Source: Galaxea fascicularis
Taxonomy: Eukaryota > Cnidaria > Anthozoa > Scleractinia > Euphylliidae
Length of the DNA stretch: 64,000 bases
Assembly: GCA_948470475.1 (NCBI GenBank)
Contig: OX419342.1
Coordinates: forward strand, 22,835,077-22,899,076
Direction of reading: 5' to 3'
Position numbers and translations under genes: made by a program. Shown piece after piece: positions 33,301 to 45,950 of this stretch (position 1 is its first letter; every line of letters starts with the position of its first letter). The notes beneath the pieces are model-generated. The model ran no database searches and was not told where the DNA came from. It was given only the letters and a program-made list of their open reading frames with translations.

Positions 33301-34429
33301 AAACAACGTCATTGCCACGAGAACGCACGCTTTGCTCCACCAATGGATCCTCCACAATGGAATTTTGAAAATGAAATAACATTTGAAAGTGCCACTTTCG
33401 CTGTTTTGATCAGGATTTTACGACGGCTCGTTCGAAGTTACGAGTACTTTATTTTGGATCATTAAAATATTCAAATACTTGCTCATGTTGTCATCTTTTT
33501 GTTTGTAGCACGTTGATAAATGGCTTAAAATTGCGTTCGCTGTTCTTTCCGCTAAGAATTACACATTTTACACATTTGAAGTGTATTAGTAAGAAACACT
33601 TAAAAACAAGGCCGATCCTCGAGAGTTCAATTGCGCCTGAATGAGATGCTATCAAACACAGTTTACGTTGAATCGAAAAGGTTTTTTTTTTTCTAGAAGC
33701 CCTTTCATTGGGGTTACCTATGGCTACCCTGTGGGCCTTTACATGTTATTTTGGGAACATCGTAAATTGCATTTATAATTTAACACTCACCCCACGGTGG
33801 CGTGATCCATCGCGTGAAGGGTTACATTGAAAATCAAACTCTGGGCAAAAACGAAGAGGAAGTAGTTTTGTTTTCTTTTGAGGCAGCAGTCTACATTCAT
33901 TTCTAAACTAAGACCGCGTGGTTCAATCAAACATGCTCATCAGTCACTCACCGTGCGAACTTCCTTGTTCTGACTGTTCTGTACTAACACAGGAACATCG
34001 ATCGTTCACTGGCCCAATTTTTCCCAGCATCATAAGCACCACCAATATTAAAGCCGTGACCGAAGTTAGAAGAACAAAAACTAAAATACACCGATTTAAG
34101 CACGATTCTCTCGTGTATGTATCCGAAACATCGGAACAGTTTGATGCCTCTCTGGCTCTTGTAACACGTACTTCTTTCAGCGGTATATGTGGCTCATACA
34201 GGTCATTATAGCGTTTTCGAGGCTTTTTCCCTCCCCCTTGAAGAACACGAACTTGATCGCTAAGAGTCGAAGGGTCTTCGTAGTGATGTCCTTTCGAATT
34301 CTCCTCGTCGCTCTCGCGAGGCTGCTTCGCCAGAAGACGTGCGTGCGACGATCGCGGTGATTCGAAACGCACGTCGCAGATGTCCACTGGACTAAAATCC
34401 CGCTGGGGATATTGACCAAAACTTGACAT
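27338..34429 (-). CDS. Collagen copy 3: complete type II transmembrane coiled-coil collagen
   Basis: Exons 34429-33952 (phase 1 out), 32186-32029, 31490-31368, 30832-30734, 30036-29950, 29059-28682, 27523-27338 join in frame to 502 codons. ATG at 34427-34429 (MSSFGQYP). Residues 1-112 are a charged cytoplasmic tail with YEDPSTL (50-56) and DLYEP (76-80); ~113-137 is the membrane span; then a Ser/Gly-rich linker and coiled coils (~195-315), Gly-X-Y triplets (~322-403, GPQG/KGDRG rich), and a Cys domain (FSQC, SCSTN, CEC, MKC, WECP) ending in TAA. Order as in class A scavenger receptors and membrane collagens, but the C-terminal domain is of no family I recognise. Predicted as a trimeric cell-surface protein, possibly for matrix or ligand binding. 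Two further first exons of the same type lie upstream. Confidence 0.85.
27741..28090. mobile_element. Fold-back element with two inverted tRNA-like units
   Basis: Ends GACTGATCCTCGCAGTTGTG and its complement frame a unit that holds two tRNA-like segments head to head: 27811-27890 (minus) and 27948-28022 (plus, box A TAGCTCAGTTGG, box B GTTCAAACCC). The same TIR and one tRNA-like core occur at 62789-63006. It sits in the last intron of copy 3 and is absent from copy 2, so it arrived after the duplication. Confidence 0.7.
28281..28475. repeat. Two adjoining perfect hairpins
   Basis: 28281-28422: GCATCCAGTTTGGTTGATAA then (AAAT)n, GGGACAATTAAAC and the exact complement back. 28424-28474: AACACTGTTGTTTTCAT and its complement. 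Copy 2 has the single, non-inverted form of these sequences at 20700-20810, so a local inversion-duplication happened in this arm. Confidence 0.65.
28476..28640 (-). mobile_element. tRNA-derived SINE (copy-3 arm)
   Basis: Same element and same intron position as the SINE at 20547: minus-strand box A TGGCCGAGTGG, box B GGTTCAAATCC, and the CTGCCTCCCGCCAG body. Confidence 0.75.
30119..30294. mobile_element. MITE in copy 3 intron, absent from copy 2
   Basis: Ends TAGATCGTTTCCGCATGACG and the complement TAGATCGTTTTCAATCACG, with GCGGCCAT next in both arms. In copy 2 the same intron (around 19300) runs through without it, giving an approximate empty site at TA. A relative lies near 46500-46655. 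Confidence 0.6.
32370..32482 (-). mobile_element. tRNA-derived SINE fragment
   Basis: On the minus strand, GTCCGGCTGATTTAGTTGG (box A) and GGTTCAGGTTAAC (weak box B) at tRNA distance. Lies in the first intron of copy 3. No full cloverleaf. Confidence 0.45.
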
Positions 34430-37400
34430 CGAAATCCGTGAGGTTTTACGATATATTTCTGCTCAGAACTAACGCTCAATTCTTTAACCACGTGAAAGTT
34501 TACAACTACACCGGTAAGATATTGATCCAAATAATACTACACCCACGAAGCTCAAACTCATGAATAAGAAATTACTCATTGAGGAAGCTTACCCGCGAAA
34601 ATACTGGCCTCCGATTGGTTAGTACCAAATGAATGATTTCTCTCTCGGGAGACATGTGTGGAATTTGTGGAGACAAAGACGTCAGCCGGTGAAAGCCGTT
34701 CTAGAAAAGACCTCAATCTTCGGTTTGTTTTGAAAATGGCAAAAGCGTTGCGCTGGCGTCGCAGTGTCAAAATTCTTTGCGCATTAGCATTCATTCTTTG
34801 CTCGCCAACGTCACTGAACAATGTAAATCTGCCTAAACAATTTAGTGCAGCGTACTACAAAAGTGTAATCGGAAAGAGATGTGGTCACGCGGCTCGAGGT
34901 AAGCAGAGACAACGATATATGTGACGCCTGACGCCTGTTCTGCACATTCGCCATAAGAACGTATTTTGAGAGGCATATAGCACTGAAACGAAACCCAATG
35001 GAAAAAAAAAGCCCACATTGCCAATAAGATGAAGAATAACCAATATACTAGAAATTAATGGCTGAAGAGCTCTTATTTTAATAGTCACTTTCTGTGATTA
35101 GGCTTTGCATATCTTGCATGGCTTCACCTGTCCGCTCAGTAGCTTTATTTCGAATCTACTACAGGCTGTATCTCAATGGCTACCTAATAATTGCATTTTT
35201 TTTTTCAGTTTTCGTCGTCAAATTACAAAAATAACGGAAAGTTCAGAAACTGAACATGCGAAAACGGAAGATAAAAGAAATTGCGACAGCGATCAAATAA
35301 AATAGCACCAATTGTCAAAATTTACATACATCAACAACTATGGATTATGATAGAATAAATTAACGCCTCCACTTCTGACGTATGAGTCGATCGTTATTCT
35401 ACGCACGTATTGTCTCTGAAAGGGCGCTTCGTTACAAACGTATAGCCGGCTTACCGCGCACAATACGTTCTTACATTAAATTAACCGTCGCTTCATAAAA
35501 AAAGAAACCTTTTCAATCTTAATTTTAAACCCAAAACTATTAAAAATGATTTTCCTGGAAGACGATGTATCTGTTTTAATTCAGAAAAAGATACAGGTTC
35601 TGCTGCCTTTTAAACATCTCAAAGACTTAAGACAGTTTGTGTATTTTTTTTTTTGGAAAAAACCGAATAAAAAGGTTATTAGGTCACTTTGCGTTGCGAA
35701 GCAACCAACTGAACTATAAGAAAATTATCATTATTGTGTTTGTTATGTCTACTCTGTACAATGCTGAACTTAAAAGGAAACTGAAAAGAGATCAAAACCA
35801 ATAAACTTAATGATGCGCCCCTTAAAATGGTTTGGAAAGTGATGACAAAATAGTAAACTTGCATGGAAAATTCCTTCGTAGTCTTGGTTATAAGACTAAA
35901 ATTACATATGGAAGTTAGAGAAGAAATATCGAAAGTGCATTTTCTCGAGATTCCAAAATAAATGTTTTCCGAAATATTACTTCGTTTGAAGTAAATTCAT
36001 GATGGCTAAATTTATACTCGAGCAGTCAGTTTTGTCTTTGCCGTCCACACTTGCCGTTTTAGTATGCTGGGATTACTTTTGACCGTTTAAGTGATTACAT
36101 TTATAAAGGCAATAGAAGTAATATAGATTAGGAAAGTCTTTCCCTGTTCTGGGACAAGTCCCTACCATAGCTTATAATGCCTATGACAAGACTAAATGTA
36201 TTTGTTACACACGTTTACAGTTACAGAGATCGATATCAGCCCAAGATTGTTAAAAACAAGAACGCTTTATTGAGCATACAGGATAGAGGGGGAAACCACT
36301 GAGGACATGTTATGGACCTGTCACGGACCGTCACGGTTATTATTGTCACGGGGTTATCAACAAGCCGTCACGGGAACTCGACTGTCACTATCACTTTTAC
36401 CACTAAGTCAATTTTAAGTAGCGGAAAACGTGATCGATCGACAAGACATTTTCGCTAACTTAATCAGTGCAAACCTCTGCTGACGTTTACGATTTTGAAT
36501 TGTGTGTGTCGCAAATTACCGATTTCTGACTACAGCCGAGACTGTGGGAAAAAATTAACTGGCCTATTTAAGTTTTTCCAGATAAAAGTGATCACATAAT
36601 TTGCTTTAAAAATAAATGAAGAAAAAAACTCAAAGAAGTGCAAAAGTGGGTCTCGCAGTTAAAAGCGAACCTTTCAAGATCAACCAATAAACAAACCTCT
36701 GAAACCGTTACCCAATGTAGGAGCGATTTTGTAGCCATGTGCCCCTTTGTTTGGGAGAACCGCACGAGGGTCCCATGCCGGAAAAGAGTGAAAATAGACC
36801 ACTTTCATAAATGGCGGACATTGTTATTCTTTTGTATAACTGATAATTAGCCCAACAAAACTCATTTTGGAACAAAAATGCTTTCGAATTTGAAAGAGGC
36901 AAATTGGTGAAACACACTGACCCGATAAACAAAGAACTGACAAGCGAGTGCCTCTCCCAGGCGTGATAATTGGTTTTGCTCTAGGGTATAGGGCTTCTTC
37001 GTTAACTACTTGTGATTTCCTTGACAAGTGGGTCAATTCATGAGCACGATAATAAGCTATAAATATTCAAGTGAAATGCAGCTACCGAATTTCTTTCCGT
37101 TTGATCCGTGGAAAAAGAGCACCTTAAGACCACGCCTTTTCGGTTACCATTTGGTGCTTTTTCGCCCCCTGATCAGTACTTCACGCTGAAGTTTTGACGT
37201 AAGTAAAGTTTCCTTGTGTTACTGCTACATGCAACTACTGTAAGAAAAGAGTACGATAAAATCACATCGTTTCGGTTACCATCTGGTGCTTTTTGCCCCC
37301 CTGATCAGTACTTGGCGCTGACAATTTTGACGTAAATAAAGTTTCCTAGTGTTACTGCTACAGCTGCCACTGCTGTTGTTATGACAACTACTATTACTGC

Positions 37401-37603
37401 CACTTATGTTTCTTTCGTCACACCACACAGCCCCCCGTGACATCCGATGCCTTTCGTAGACATCAATACTAGAAATCTTAGTCTTGCTTGCCTATGTTGG
37501 AAACGTTTTGCAACCAAAATCACAACAAAAGAACAAATGCTGTATATACCCCTGCTAATAGCGAGCTGCCTAATAGGAGGCGATACAATATTGAATCCCT
37601 CAC
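34430..37603. other. Region upstream of copy 3; no exons of its own found
   Basis: Searched on both strands for coiled-coil or Gly-X-Y exons that could follow the first exon at 37604-38111; none seen. It holds short GTCACGG repeats near 36320-36385 and the 37.1-37.4 kb tandem repeat. Any promoter of copy 3 should be just above 34429; no clear TATA box was identified. Confidence 0.45.
37135..37372. repeat. Two-unit tandem repeat (~130 bases)
   Basis: CGGTTACCAT(T/C)TGGTGCTTTTT, CTGATCAGTACTT, TTTTGACGTAA and AAAGTTTCCT occur in the same order twice. Located downstream of the splice donor of the first exon at 37604. Confidence 0.7.
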
Positions 37604-38111
37604 CTTGTGTTTTATTGCAACAGCTTGGCCCCAATTTCCCAAGAATAACTAACACCACGAGAAGAAGCGATGCCAACGAAATCATAAGAATCATGAACAA
37701 GATCAACCGACTTATCCAAGACGAACTGTTCTTTTCACAAGTACAGACACCATCCGTTGGCTCTGTAATAGTCCTTTTGGTTTCACTCGATTCGTATAGG
37801 GAGTTGCTTTTTCTCTTCGGTCCAGTGGTTGTAGAACTCCAAGCACTCTTACAAATAACCAGGTTAGAAGGGTCGTCGTATTGATGTTCAAGTTCTGGAG
37901 CTTTGTTCATAGACCCAAGGACATAGCAATCTGGTTTGAGAGTGCTTGGAATTCTCAGAATTTCATCAGAGCTTTGCACAGTTCGTGAGGTTTCGTAGGC
38001 AGGGTTCAGATAGCTCCTCGCAATGTTGTCCGAGTTTCTCAAAGCAATGTCAAGGCTATCATCTGTGTAAGGACTGTAAGCGCGATTTTGAGGGCGATCG
38101 TTTTGTGCCAT
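37604..38111 (-). CDS. Alternative first exon B: tyrosine-motif tail plus membrane span
   Basis: ATG at 38109-38111 opens 169 codons and a phase-1 donor (CAAG|GTGAGG, exon end 37604). It starts MAQNDRPQNRAYSPY, nearly the same as exon C. Tail motifs: NPAYE (36-40), YDDPSNL (78-84), SLYES (104-108); the membrane span is at ~137-158 (LILFMILMISLASLLLVVLV), then Cys-Cys outside. The donor phase equals that of copy 3's first exon and fits the acceptor at 32186. No downstream exon set lies before copy 3. So it is either an alternative first exon of copy 3 or the remnant of a gene whose remainder was lost. Confidence 0.7.
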
Positions 38112-41100
38112 TTGTCAATTTAAATCCCGGCGGCAAAAATTGAGCTAAATTCCAATATGGTAAGCTAGCTGCTTGTAATTTCTTTCGAAACAAACACGGC
38201 TATTGTCGGATAACAAACAAATCGTGTTTTCAGTCTTGCTGACTATCGTGGATGAATCAATAACATTCGCGCTTTTACAAATCATGAAGTTAGACCGACA
38301 GGCCAGGAACTCGGTTATATTAGTTCAAGTCCTATCCACCTTGCTTTCACCTGCCCGGCCAGAGGAATGGCAGGCTGTATGTTCCCTAAAACCAGGTTTT
38401 TCATGTCTCTGACGAAACGTCTCGTGTTCTTCTCGGGATTCCCCATTTTTTACTGTTTGTATTGCGAGGCGATCATGATCGCCAACTATCAAAACACTCA
38501 TTTTACTTCGTACCCTGCAAATAGCACAGCCTTTCTATATTTTCCAGCACTTCTCAGCGCCTACCGAGCCAGCGACTTTAAAATGAGGAGCGCATGATCG
38601 ACCCGTGAGATTATTGAAGGGGTCAAATGATCCCGGCGTCCGAGCGAGCAACAGTCACAGATCAGCTTCATGACCCTGATGAGTGTTTTTTTACGAGAGC
38701 TGTCATCAGTCTTGCTATTACTTATTCATTCGACTGGGCTCAAAGATCCTTGCTGCGTCTGCTGTAACTCATTTCGAAGAATGTGAATGTCAGTTCTTCC
38801 GGATGATGCATTTAGCAACTGACTACAAATTTAACGTTTATCAAGTTTGTTTATAATGGCGCCGTGTAATCATGATGCCGAGCAGTCTATAGTTTCAATG
38901 ACGAAGCTGTCAAATGTTAGGCTATTAAAGCTTGACGGCCAACTGTAAATGTAACAGCTATCCCGGCATTGCAACAGTTTCAGTTACTTCACGATCGGTT
39001 TCAATGTAAGCTTCAAAAACTTTCCAAAATATATATAAGGATCTCTAAACACCCCCGCCACATTGTCACAGAAGGCAATTAGATCCATCAGGATAATAGA
39101 AATCACAAAATATTCAGCTAATGGTGTAATTACCATACAGAATGGCGACAGTTTAACATTTAGTTTCTGAATATTTTACGTCAATCAAGATGGAATAAAG
39201 ACAAAAAACGAACTTGAATTCTACAGATGACTGAACAATCAGAATGATCGTTGGAAAATAGCTCAAAGTGGGCAAAATATTTTTGAAGTAAGAAAAAAAT
39301 AAATGCACCAACTACCTGTAAATGATCATTTTGAGACCATCTAACCACTCCAACTATCAAGGACTCGTTTTTCCCTCTCTCTATGGGTCGTAACACAAGA
39401 AACACCAGTTTCTCAAAACACCCACTTGTATGCGATACAGCCGGCTTTTTTCAATGGCTCTTCAGTTATGTACAAGCTATCCTTACTTCATATTAGGCTG
39501 TCTACTCATTCCAACCCCGTGCTAAGTTCGCGAGATATATAGATAGATGGCATTTCCTTTCTGTTCTTATGTATTTTTGGAAGGCTTCTTTCACCTCAGA
39601 AATTCGAGAAAACCGTAAACATGAAATTGTGTACGTTTACGCAATTGTGCCCTAAGAGTGATACAGGGCATAAAACGAACTGAAAAATACTTTTTCTCAG
39701 ATTAATTATACCTCGTAAGGCGCCTCAAAGAAAAGAAAAGGAAAGCTCTAAAGTTTACAAAGTCATATCACCCGAACGAAGCCACACTCGACTTGACATA
39801 AATCCTTGCAAACACAATGAACTTTGGCCCGCAGGGATTCCGCAGCACAATTGGTATGAAAAAAAATATATATGATGAAAGCTCATTGATAACAAGCCGG
39901 TTGTCGGTAGAACATGTCTCGAGAAGACAGCAACGGAGAACAGTTTGACCACTGGGTTATTGCAACAGATGCATGTCGTTACTGCTGCAACAGATGTCGT
40001 TAAATGTATAATAGCTCCGAGGTCGTTTATCATACTTGACCAATTTTTATTGCAGCAGATGCGTAATTAAAGCAAATTACAAACGCTTGTAGTTCAAGGA
40101 AAAACTAGGCCTATCCGAACGGAAAGGTATCGAAAATCTTCTGTTGCAGTTAAGAAAGTACAGAGTCGAGTGGTAACCTCCAAACTGTTTAATTGTATTC
40201 AGTGACTTTTCTGGCTAACAGTGGAAGGAGAGTGCAGACTGGCAACGTTCTGATTCTGCATAGAGGTTTTAGCTAATGAAGCCATGCTTTACAGATGAAC
40301 ATGTATTGCGTTGCTTTAGAAGTCAGAAAACTCAGTGTAACGTTCAACAGTATCACCATTTCAGCTAACATACAGGTTATGAGATTTAAGGAAATGATCA
40401 TTAAACAGGAACGATGATTTCTTGACGTTTAACTAAATTCTCTAAACTAGCACTCACTATAAGAAATGTAAGAAGACCAGTTTAGAAAATATTCACGTTG
40501 ATTTCAGGGCTAAAGTGTTAAAAAGTCAACATTTTAACCAAGAGAAATATTGATTTCATACACAAAATTGATTATGTAGAAGAAGCTCATTTTGTTTTGG
40601 GTTTTTGGTTTCCCTGTTCAGTGACGTTTAGATGAACATTTATATCAACTTGATCAAGCGCAAGATATAAACATCAGACAGAAAAATGTTGTTGGCTTTG
40701 GAAGTTTGGAGAACCTAAAGCAGATTAAGTAAATTGACTAGAAAATAAAAGTAAAAGTTCTAGAGTACCGATCAGGGAAAAGTAGCGGTCGGCAGCGAGA
40801 TTTAATAAAAAATGACTAAAGGGCATTCTTTGGGTGTTGCTGCGTAGGTGGGGGAGTTGTACACAAACATTGTCGGGTTTTACTGATTAACGGAGTTGAT
40901 AATGTAAGTTAACCATCTTACAGGGATTCTGTAACCTTACGTTTCGAGCGTTATCCTTTCGTTTCGCTCAGGAAGGGCTAACGCTCGAAACGTCAGGTTT
41001 TAGAATCCCTGTACGGTGGGCAATTTACATTTAACTCCGCTGATAAAACCAAATTTACGTTTAATAAAAATTTGCTGACATAACCGAAAGTTATTTGACA

Positions 41101-41505
41101 GCAAAACTCCTCGGGGGGTCGAAACGACTTTGTAGCGAAACGACCGGTAAGCCCGGCGTAAAATCATTGTGGGATGCATTCAGATTGCAAACTAGTAACA
41201 GCTAAATTCTTTCTGTTTATCGTGCACTCGTTAAAAATCCGCGTTTTTAAGAAAGAAAACCAAGCTTAATGAATCATGTTAAGCCAGCGCTGTTGTTGTT
41301 GTTTATCGCACAACACGATCACTCCATTAATACAATATCTCCTGGTAACATACCGATACAATATTCCGAACATTTCGACACACAAACTAAATGGAATAAA
41401 CTGCACCAATGCTTGAAAGTACCTTCAAAAGGCCTTTCATCGTTAGCTAGAATGTCAAATACCAAAAAAACTGTTATGTAAACGTTGGTCAACACATCAT
41501 CCTAC
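38112..41505. other. No recognisable exons between first exons B and C
   Basis: No collagen, coiled-coil or other family exon was recognised on either strand. A palindromic element lies at 40876-41050. Remaining ORFs are short and featureless. Confidence 0.45.
40876..41050. mobile_element. Palindromic MITE
   Basis: GGTTTTACTGATTAACGGAG at the left mirrors GCTGATAAAACC at the right; inner ACAGGGATTCT and ACGTTTCGAGCGTTA are present in both orientations. No ORF. Confidence 0.65.
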
Positions 41506-41992
41506 CTTGTTCAGAAACACTGCAACTCGAACAGCTGGGTTTTAATTTCCCGACAATGATTAACACCACCAGTAGAAGCGACGTCAGGGAGACTATTAAA
41601 ATCAGAGATAAGACGAACCGGCTGAGCCAGGTGTCCCCACCACCGATGTCTTCCATGAAGTCATCCCCTTCAGTTTCTTGTCCTTTCTTTTTGAGATCGG
41701 TTGGTTCGTACAACTCGTTTCGCTTCCTTCGAGGCCCGGTGCTAGCTGCGGGCACCATAAGGTGTGCTGGGTCCTCGTACTGGTGGGAAATGTCTGCATT
41801 CTCGTACGCCTGGTTCTGATAGCTTCCTTTAAATGTGCTGGGGTCTCTCGCAATGTTTTCCTGGCTTCGAACAAGTCCTAAATTTGAGTACGCGCCATTT
41901 GGATAGCTGCCGGTAGGCTGGGAGACGTCTTCCAAGCTGTCCACCGCATACGGACTGTATGCGCGATTTCCAGGTCGTCCGTTTTGTGCCAT
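41506..41992 (-). CDS. Alternative first exon C: tyrosine-motif tail plus membrane span
   Basis: The start chosen is the ATG at 41990-41992 (MAQNGRPGNRAYSPY), matching exon B; an in-frame ATG three codons upstream also exists. 162 codons end at a phase-1 donor (CAAG|GTAGGA). Tail motifs: AYSPY, NQAYE (60-64), YEDPAHL (72-78), ELYEP (93-97). Membrane span ~126-148 (VLSLILIVSLTSLLLVVLII), then CSSC outside. Type II topology is expected from the positive charges before the span. Like exon B it has no following exons of its own before 34.4 kb. Tail and span are much closer to B than to copy 3's exon, pointing to local duplication of first exons. Confidence 0.7.
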
Positions 41993-44900
41993 AGTTTTCA
42001 AATACAGAAGGATCGGAAGTGTATCGAACTATTTTTTTAAAAGTTGTTTTCTTGTCACCGACTGCAGGAGATTATTATCTGCTTATGCCGATATTTGCCA
42101 GAAATTTACACGAATGAATGAACAAGTATGCAAATCCTTGAGCGGAAGCCTATTCATTTAATGAATATGACGTATTCTATTGGTCGCTTTCATAATTTCC
42201 CTTGTGTCGCTGTGATTGCGTATTGTTGAAGCGTTGTAGGGTGTGACAAAATAACAACCAACACGAACGAATGAAGCTCACCATGATCAGGCATCCATAT
42301 AAGGCTAATAAAAACTTAATACAAAAGTAGGAGTGCGCATTACCATGTTCCTCACGCGAACAAGTGCTGGCATGCATAAGCATCTTAGCCTCGGGCTGTC
42401 TTTTGTTCCGGTCTCCTCAGAAAAAGCGAAAGTTCGAGGGGTTTATCTTCTGAAATTTCCCCGTATATTTTCCAGTTGAGTGTAATAGCATTAATTCTCA
42501 GAAACTGTACTGCATATTCTTTCGCAAGTTTATTTAAGTTAAGGGCAGCCTGTCTTTTGTTTCTCTGGAAAAAGCGAAAGTTTGGAGTGTTAATCTTCAT
42601 AAATATTCCATGAGCTCACTGTAGTAGAAACAGGACAAGTTCCCCGTGTTATGCTGTCATTTACTCTTTCATTAATTCTCCAAACTGTCCCAGTGGAAAT
42701 TCTTTCGCAAGTTTCCTTCACTTTAATCCACTCTCTCATATGGCCACTGTTTTGAATTTATTTGTTCTGATAAATTCTAGGTGTGACGAATGGTAAAATC
42801 TGAGACTTGAGTGTTCAAAAATCCGAGACCGAGACTAAACATGTGAGACTTCGAGACCGAAATATATACACTATAAACGAGACTTCACGACTCTTCGCAA
42901 AGGCTGTCGAGATTTCGAGATCGGATGAAAAGTTTACCAGACCCAAGATTTCCTAAGAGGAACCCTTCGCCACCTTAATTCTCCAGCTGTACTGCTTTGG
43001 AAAGTTCTCCGTGAGTTCATTGCCGTCTAAACAGAAAAACTTTGCTTTATCATTGTCTTTTTCTAATTGACCTTGAAAATCTTTCCGTGTCTTTTTTTTT
43101 TTTTTATCTCAATTCACACCCTTCATACGTTTGCAGTAAAAATAGAACAATTTTACTTCTGGCTGTGTCAGATTCGATACGGATCGTAGACCACTGTGCT
43201 TTTTTTAGCTTTTTTTATTGAATTTGAAAATCTTGCTAGCAAGATGACTTGATAACGGCGGTTTAAATCACACACCTGCAGGTTACACGAAAGACTGCCT
43301 TGTGTTATATACGTAATCAAGACCCGGCAGAGACTCAAAAGCTGGAACCATCACGTACACCATTAACAGTGCCACAGGACGAAAATATTCAGTACTCAAT
43401 ACCTTTTTGCAGTGGTCACACTTGAGAAGTTCATCGCTGCAGACTCAAAACCAACCACGTCCTTGTATTGCATAATAAAGCAACGTCAAAGGAAAGAAAT
43501 TATTCATTTCAAGATGACCACTTGCCAGGTATTTTGAATCACACTTTACCGCATCGATTAGACTGGCACCAACGTAATGAGTTCCTTTTGAATTGTCACT
43601 CACAAGAGTATCCACTGCGTCAGAATTTCCCACATGACACAAATCATGACTACATAGATATCAGTCACTTCCTGGTTTTCCGGAATTGCAATCTTAACGC
43701 CTTAACCCCTTGGAGTGATCAGTGTTTACTTTCTCCTTATAGCAACACTGCTCAGTCAATCATAAAGGTTGTGAAAAAAACGGAAGTGATCACCAAGTAA
43801 CAAAGGTTTTGATTGTTTAAACAAATCTCCTCATCGTTACTATAGAAGATGTATGGAGTGCAGTGTGAAGAGTACATACTGACGGGAATTAAAAGATTGA
43901 GCTCAATATACAGCCTCTGTATGGTAAACATTTCTAAACTTCACAAAGTTGAAGCGAGTTAAATGATGAAGTAAGTGAGATTATTTTACTTCGTTTAGCG
44001 TAACTCGAACAACTCCTTTGCACAAATTAAATGCATCCACACGAAAACTAGCTAAGGATGTGCACCCTCAGCACACCCAAGCTTAACAAGGTAACGCAAC
44101 TGATGGACGTGTTTCATCGCGATTTAGTTACAACATATATCGAAGCATGCCGATATTGGTATAGCGATATTGGTAGAGCGGTTTATCAATGCAACGGATC
44201 AGTCAGAATATCATGAAAGACTGAGGTCCTGCTTGGTTTTGGTTTTCCTAATCCTGGCTGTTGTATCAGAAAGCGGTGTGAGTTTTGCAAACTAGTCAAA
44301 AGGTATAAAATGAAGCTTCTAAGGAAAACGAGCGACTAGAGCTGATCAAGTAATAGGATAAACCACAAGGCACCCAAGAGCTGGATCTAAACCTGAACTA
44401 CGCGTTCGCGCTTGAATCAGTTCGTGAATCTATTACAGAAACCATAATACAAAAACATGAAGAAAGCATACTTAAACTTGTCATGCATGTACTGTTTTGT
44501 CTCAAGTTTACGCCATTTTGAATAAACTTCGTTTATGATGAAGGCTTGCAAATAGCTTTTGGTTAAAGAGATCATGTTCAGATGGAGAATGCCTTCCGGA
44601 AGATCAGATGCAGTTTCACTACCATGTTCCAACTGAAGCTTAGAGAGGAGCGAAGCAGTATATCACCGGACGAAGCATGAATCCCTTGATTTGATCAATC
44701 AACGATCCTTAATCTATTTCACCAGCATTCAAGCATTCCTTGTCCAATTTCTAAAAACGAATTCATGGGCGTGCTTAAAACGGGTTACATACTCTCAAAG
44801 CCATAGATTATTTCCAACGTATTGGACTCACCTTACTCGGTCGTCGTCCACCAAGCACATTTCTAGCTCGTTCCCAAAGTTAACCGAACCCAACCAGAAA

Positions 44901-45950
44901 ACTTGCGAAGAGATGGCCTAGGAGCTTGTTATAAACTGGTCATAACTTGGATGAACTGGTTGCATGGTTCTGTGCTTCATGAATAATTCTTCATCGGGAA
45001 TAGAATATCGGAATCCCTCGGAGCGCTTCTGCACTCCGCCATTCGTTAGACATTCATTACGTTTGAAATTCGACTAATTTCGACTTGCTTTCTCGTTTCG
45101 CCGCCCGAACCCTCGGGTCATTTACGACTGAGAAAAAACGATCACCTTTCTAACGAGCTAATTGTAGCCTTCAAGAAAATCAATCACCAGCAAGCATGAT
45201 TTCATTCATAAATCATCACGTGTTCGTCGAGGGAGATGCTGTGTTGTTTCTGAAAGACCCGAAAATCGCATAAAGATCTTTTCCTCTTCAATGAAGTCGA
45301 TGCGCTTCGCCGGATGGTTAGTGGCTCTTCGTGTGGCATTTGTCCTCCAGAGAAGGCAGTAAAACAACGGTTATTCCCGTGAATATAAAACTAACGCTTA
45401 AGACTTACTTGAGCAGAAGCGTCACCGTCTGAAAAACAAAGAAATCATACATGAAGATTTGATACAAGACAGAAAAACTGTTTGAACTAGATAAGGAAAT
45501 TTACCCGTCAGGCTCAAGTACGACTCTAAATCGGTTTTCTCCTGGATCTTAAACTCTCTGCCACATTCACTCCATAAAAATTTAGTTTTGCTTTCTTTCA
45601 AGCATTCTCGTGAAGCTGACACGTGACATTTTTCTCGGAAAATGCACTAAGCACTGCGCATGTACACACTCAAGTCAAACTGAAGCACCACGCTAGCGGA
45701 CATTTTCGCGGTCGCTGACTCTATCTTGGTTGGCGGAAAAACGCGACCAGCAAGTGACTTTAAATGTAGAAAATCAAAAGTCAAGCAAGTTTCCTTTTTC
45801 TTCCCAAGAAAGACTTGAGCTTTCCTTTAATATAAAGAAGGCCGTTTGAACACGATTTAATTCACTGAGGGCCTGGAGGGATCTAATCTTTCGTCTTGAA
45901 TTTTCTCGCGACTCTGATTCACATTTAAAAACGATTTACTCCGCTATTTC
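41993..45950. other. No recognisable gene
   Basis: 4 kb without a domain I can name. The longest ORF (43468-43800, 110 codons) has no signal peptide, span or known motif. Near-repeats of GCGAAAGTT and TTCTTTCGCAAGTTT at 42428-42715 indicate a small local duplication. Confidence 0.4.

Noticed and set aside
33918..34211. Plus-strand ORF opposite first exon A, and 37447-37884 and 41556-41819 likewise
   Set aside because: Antisense shadows of the membrane-anchor exons, which have start, span and splice donor on the minus strand.
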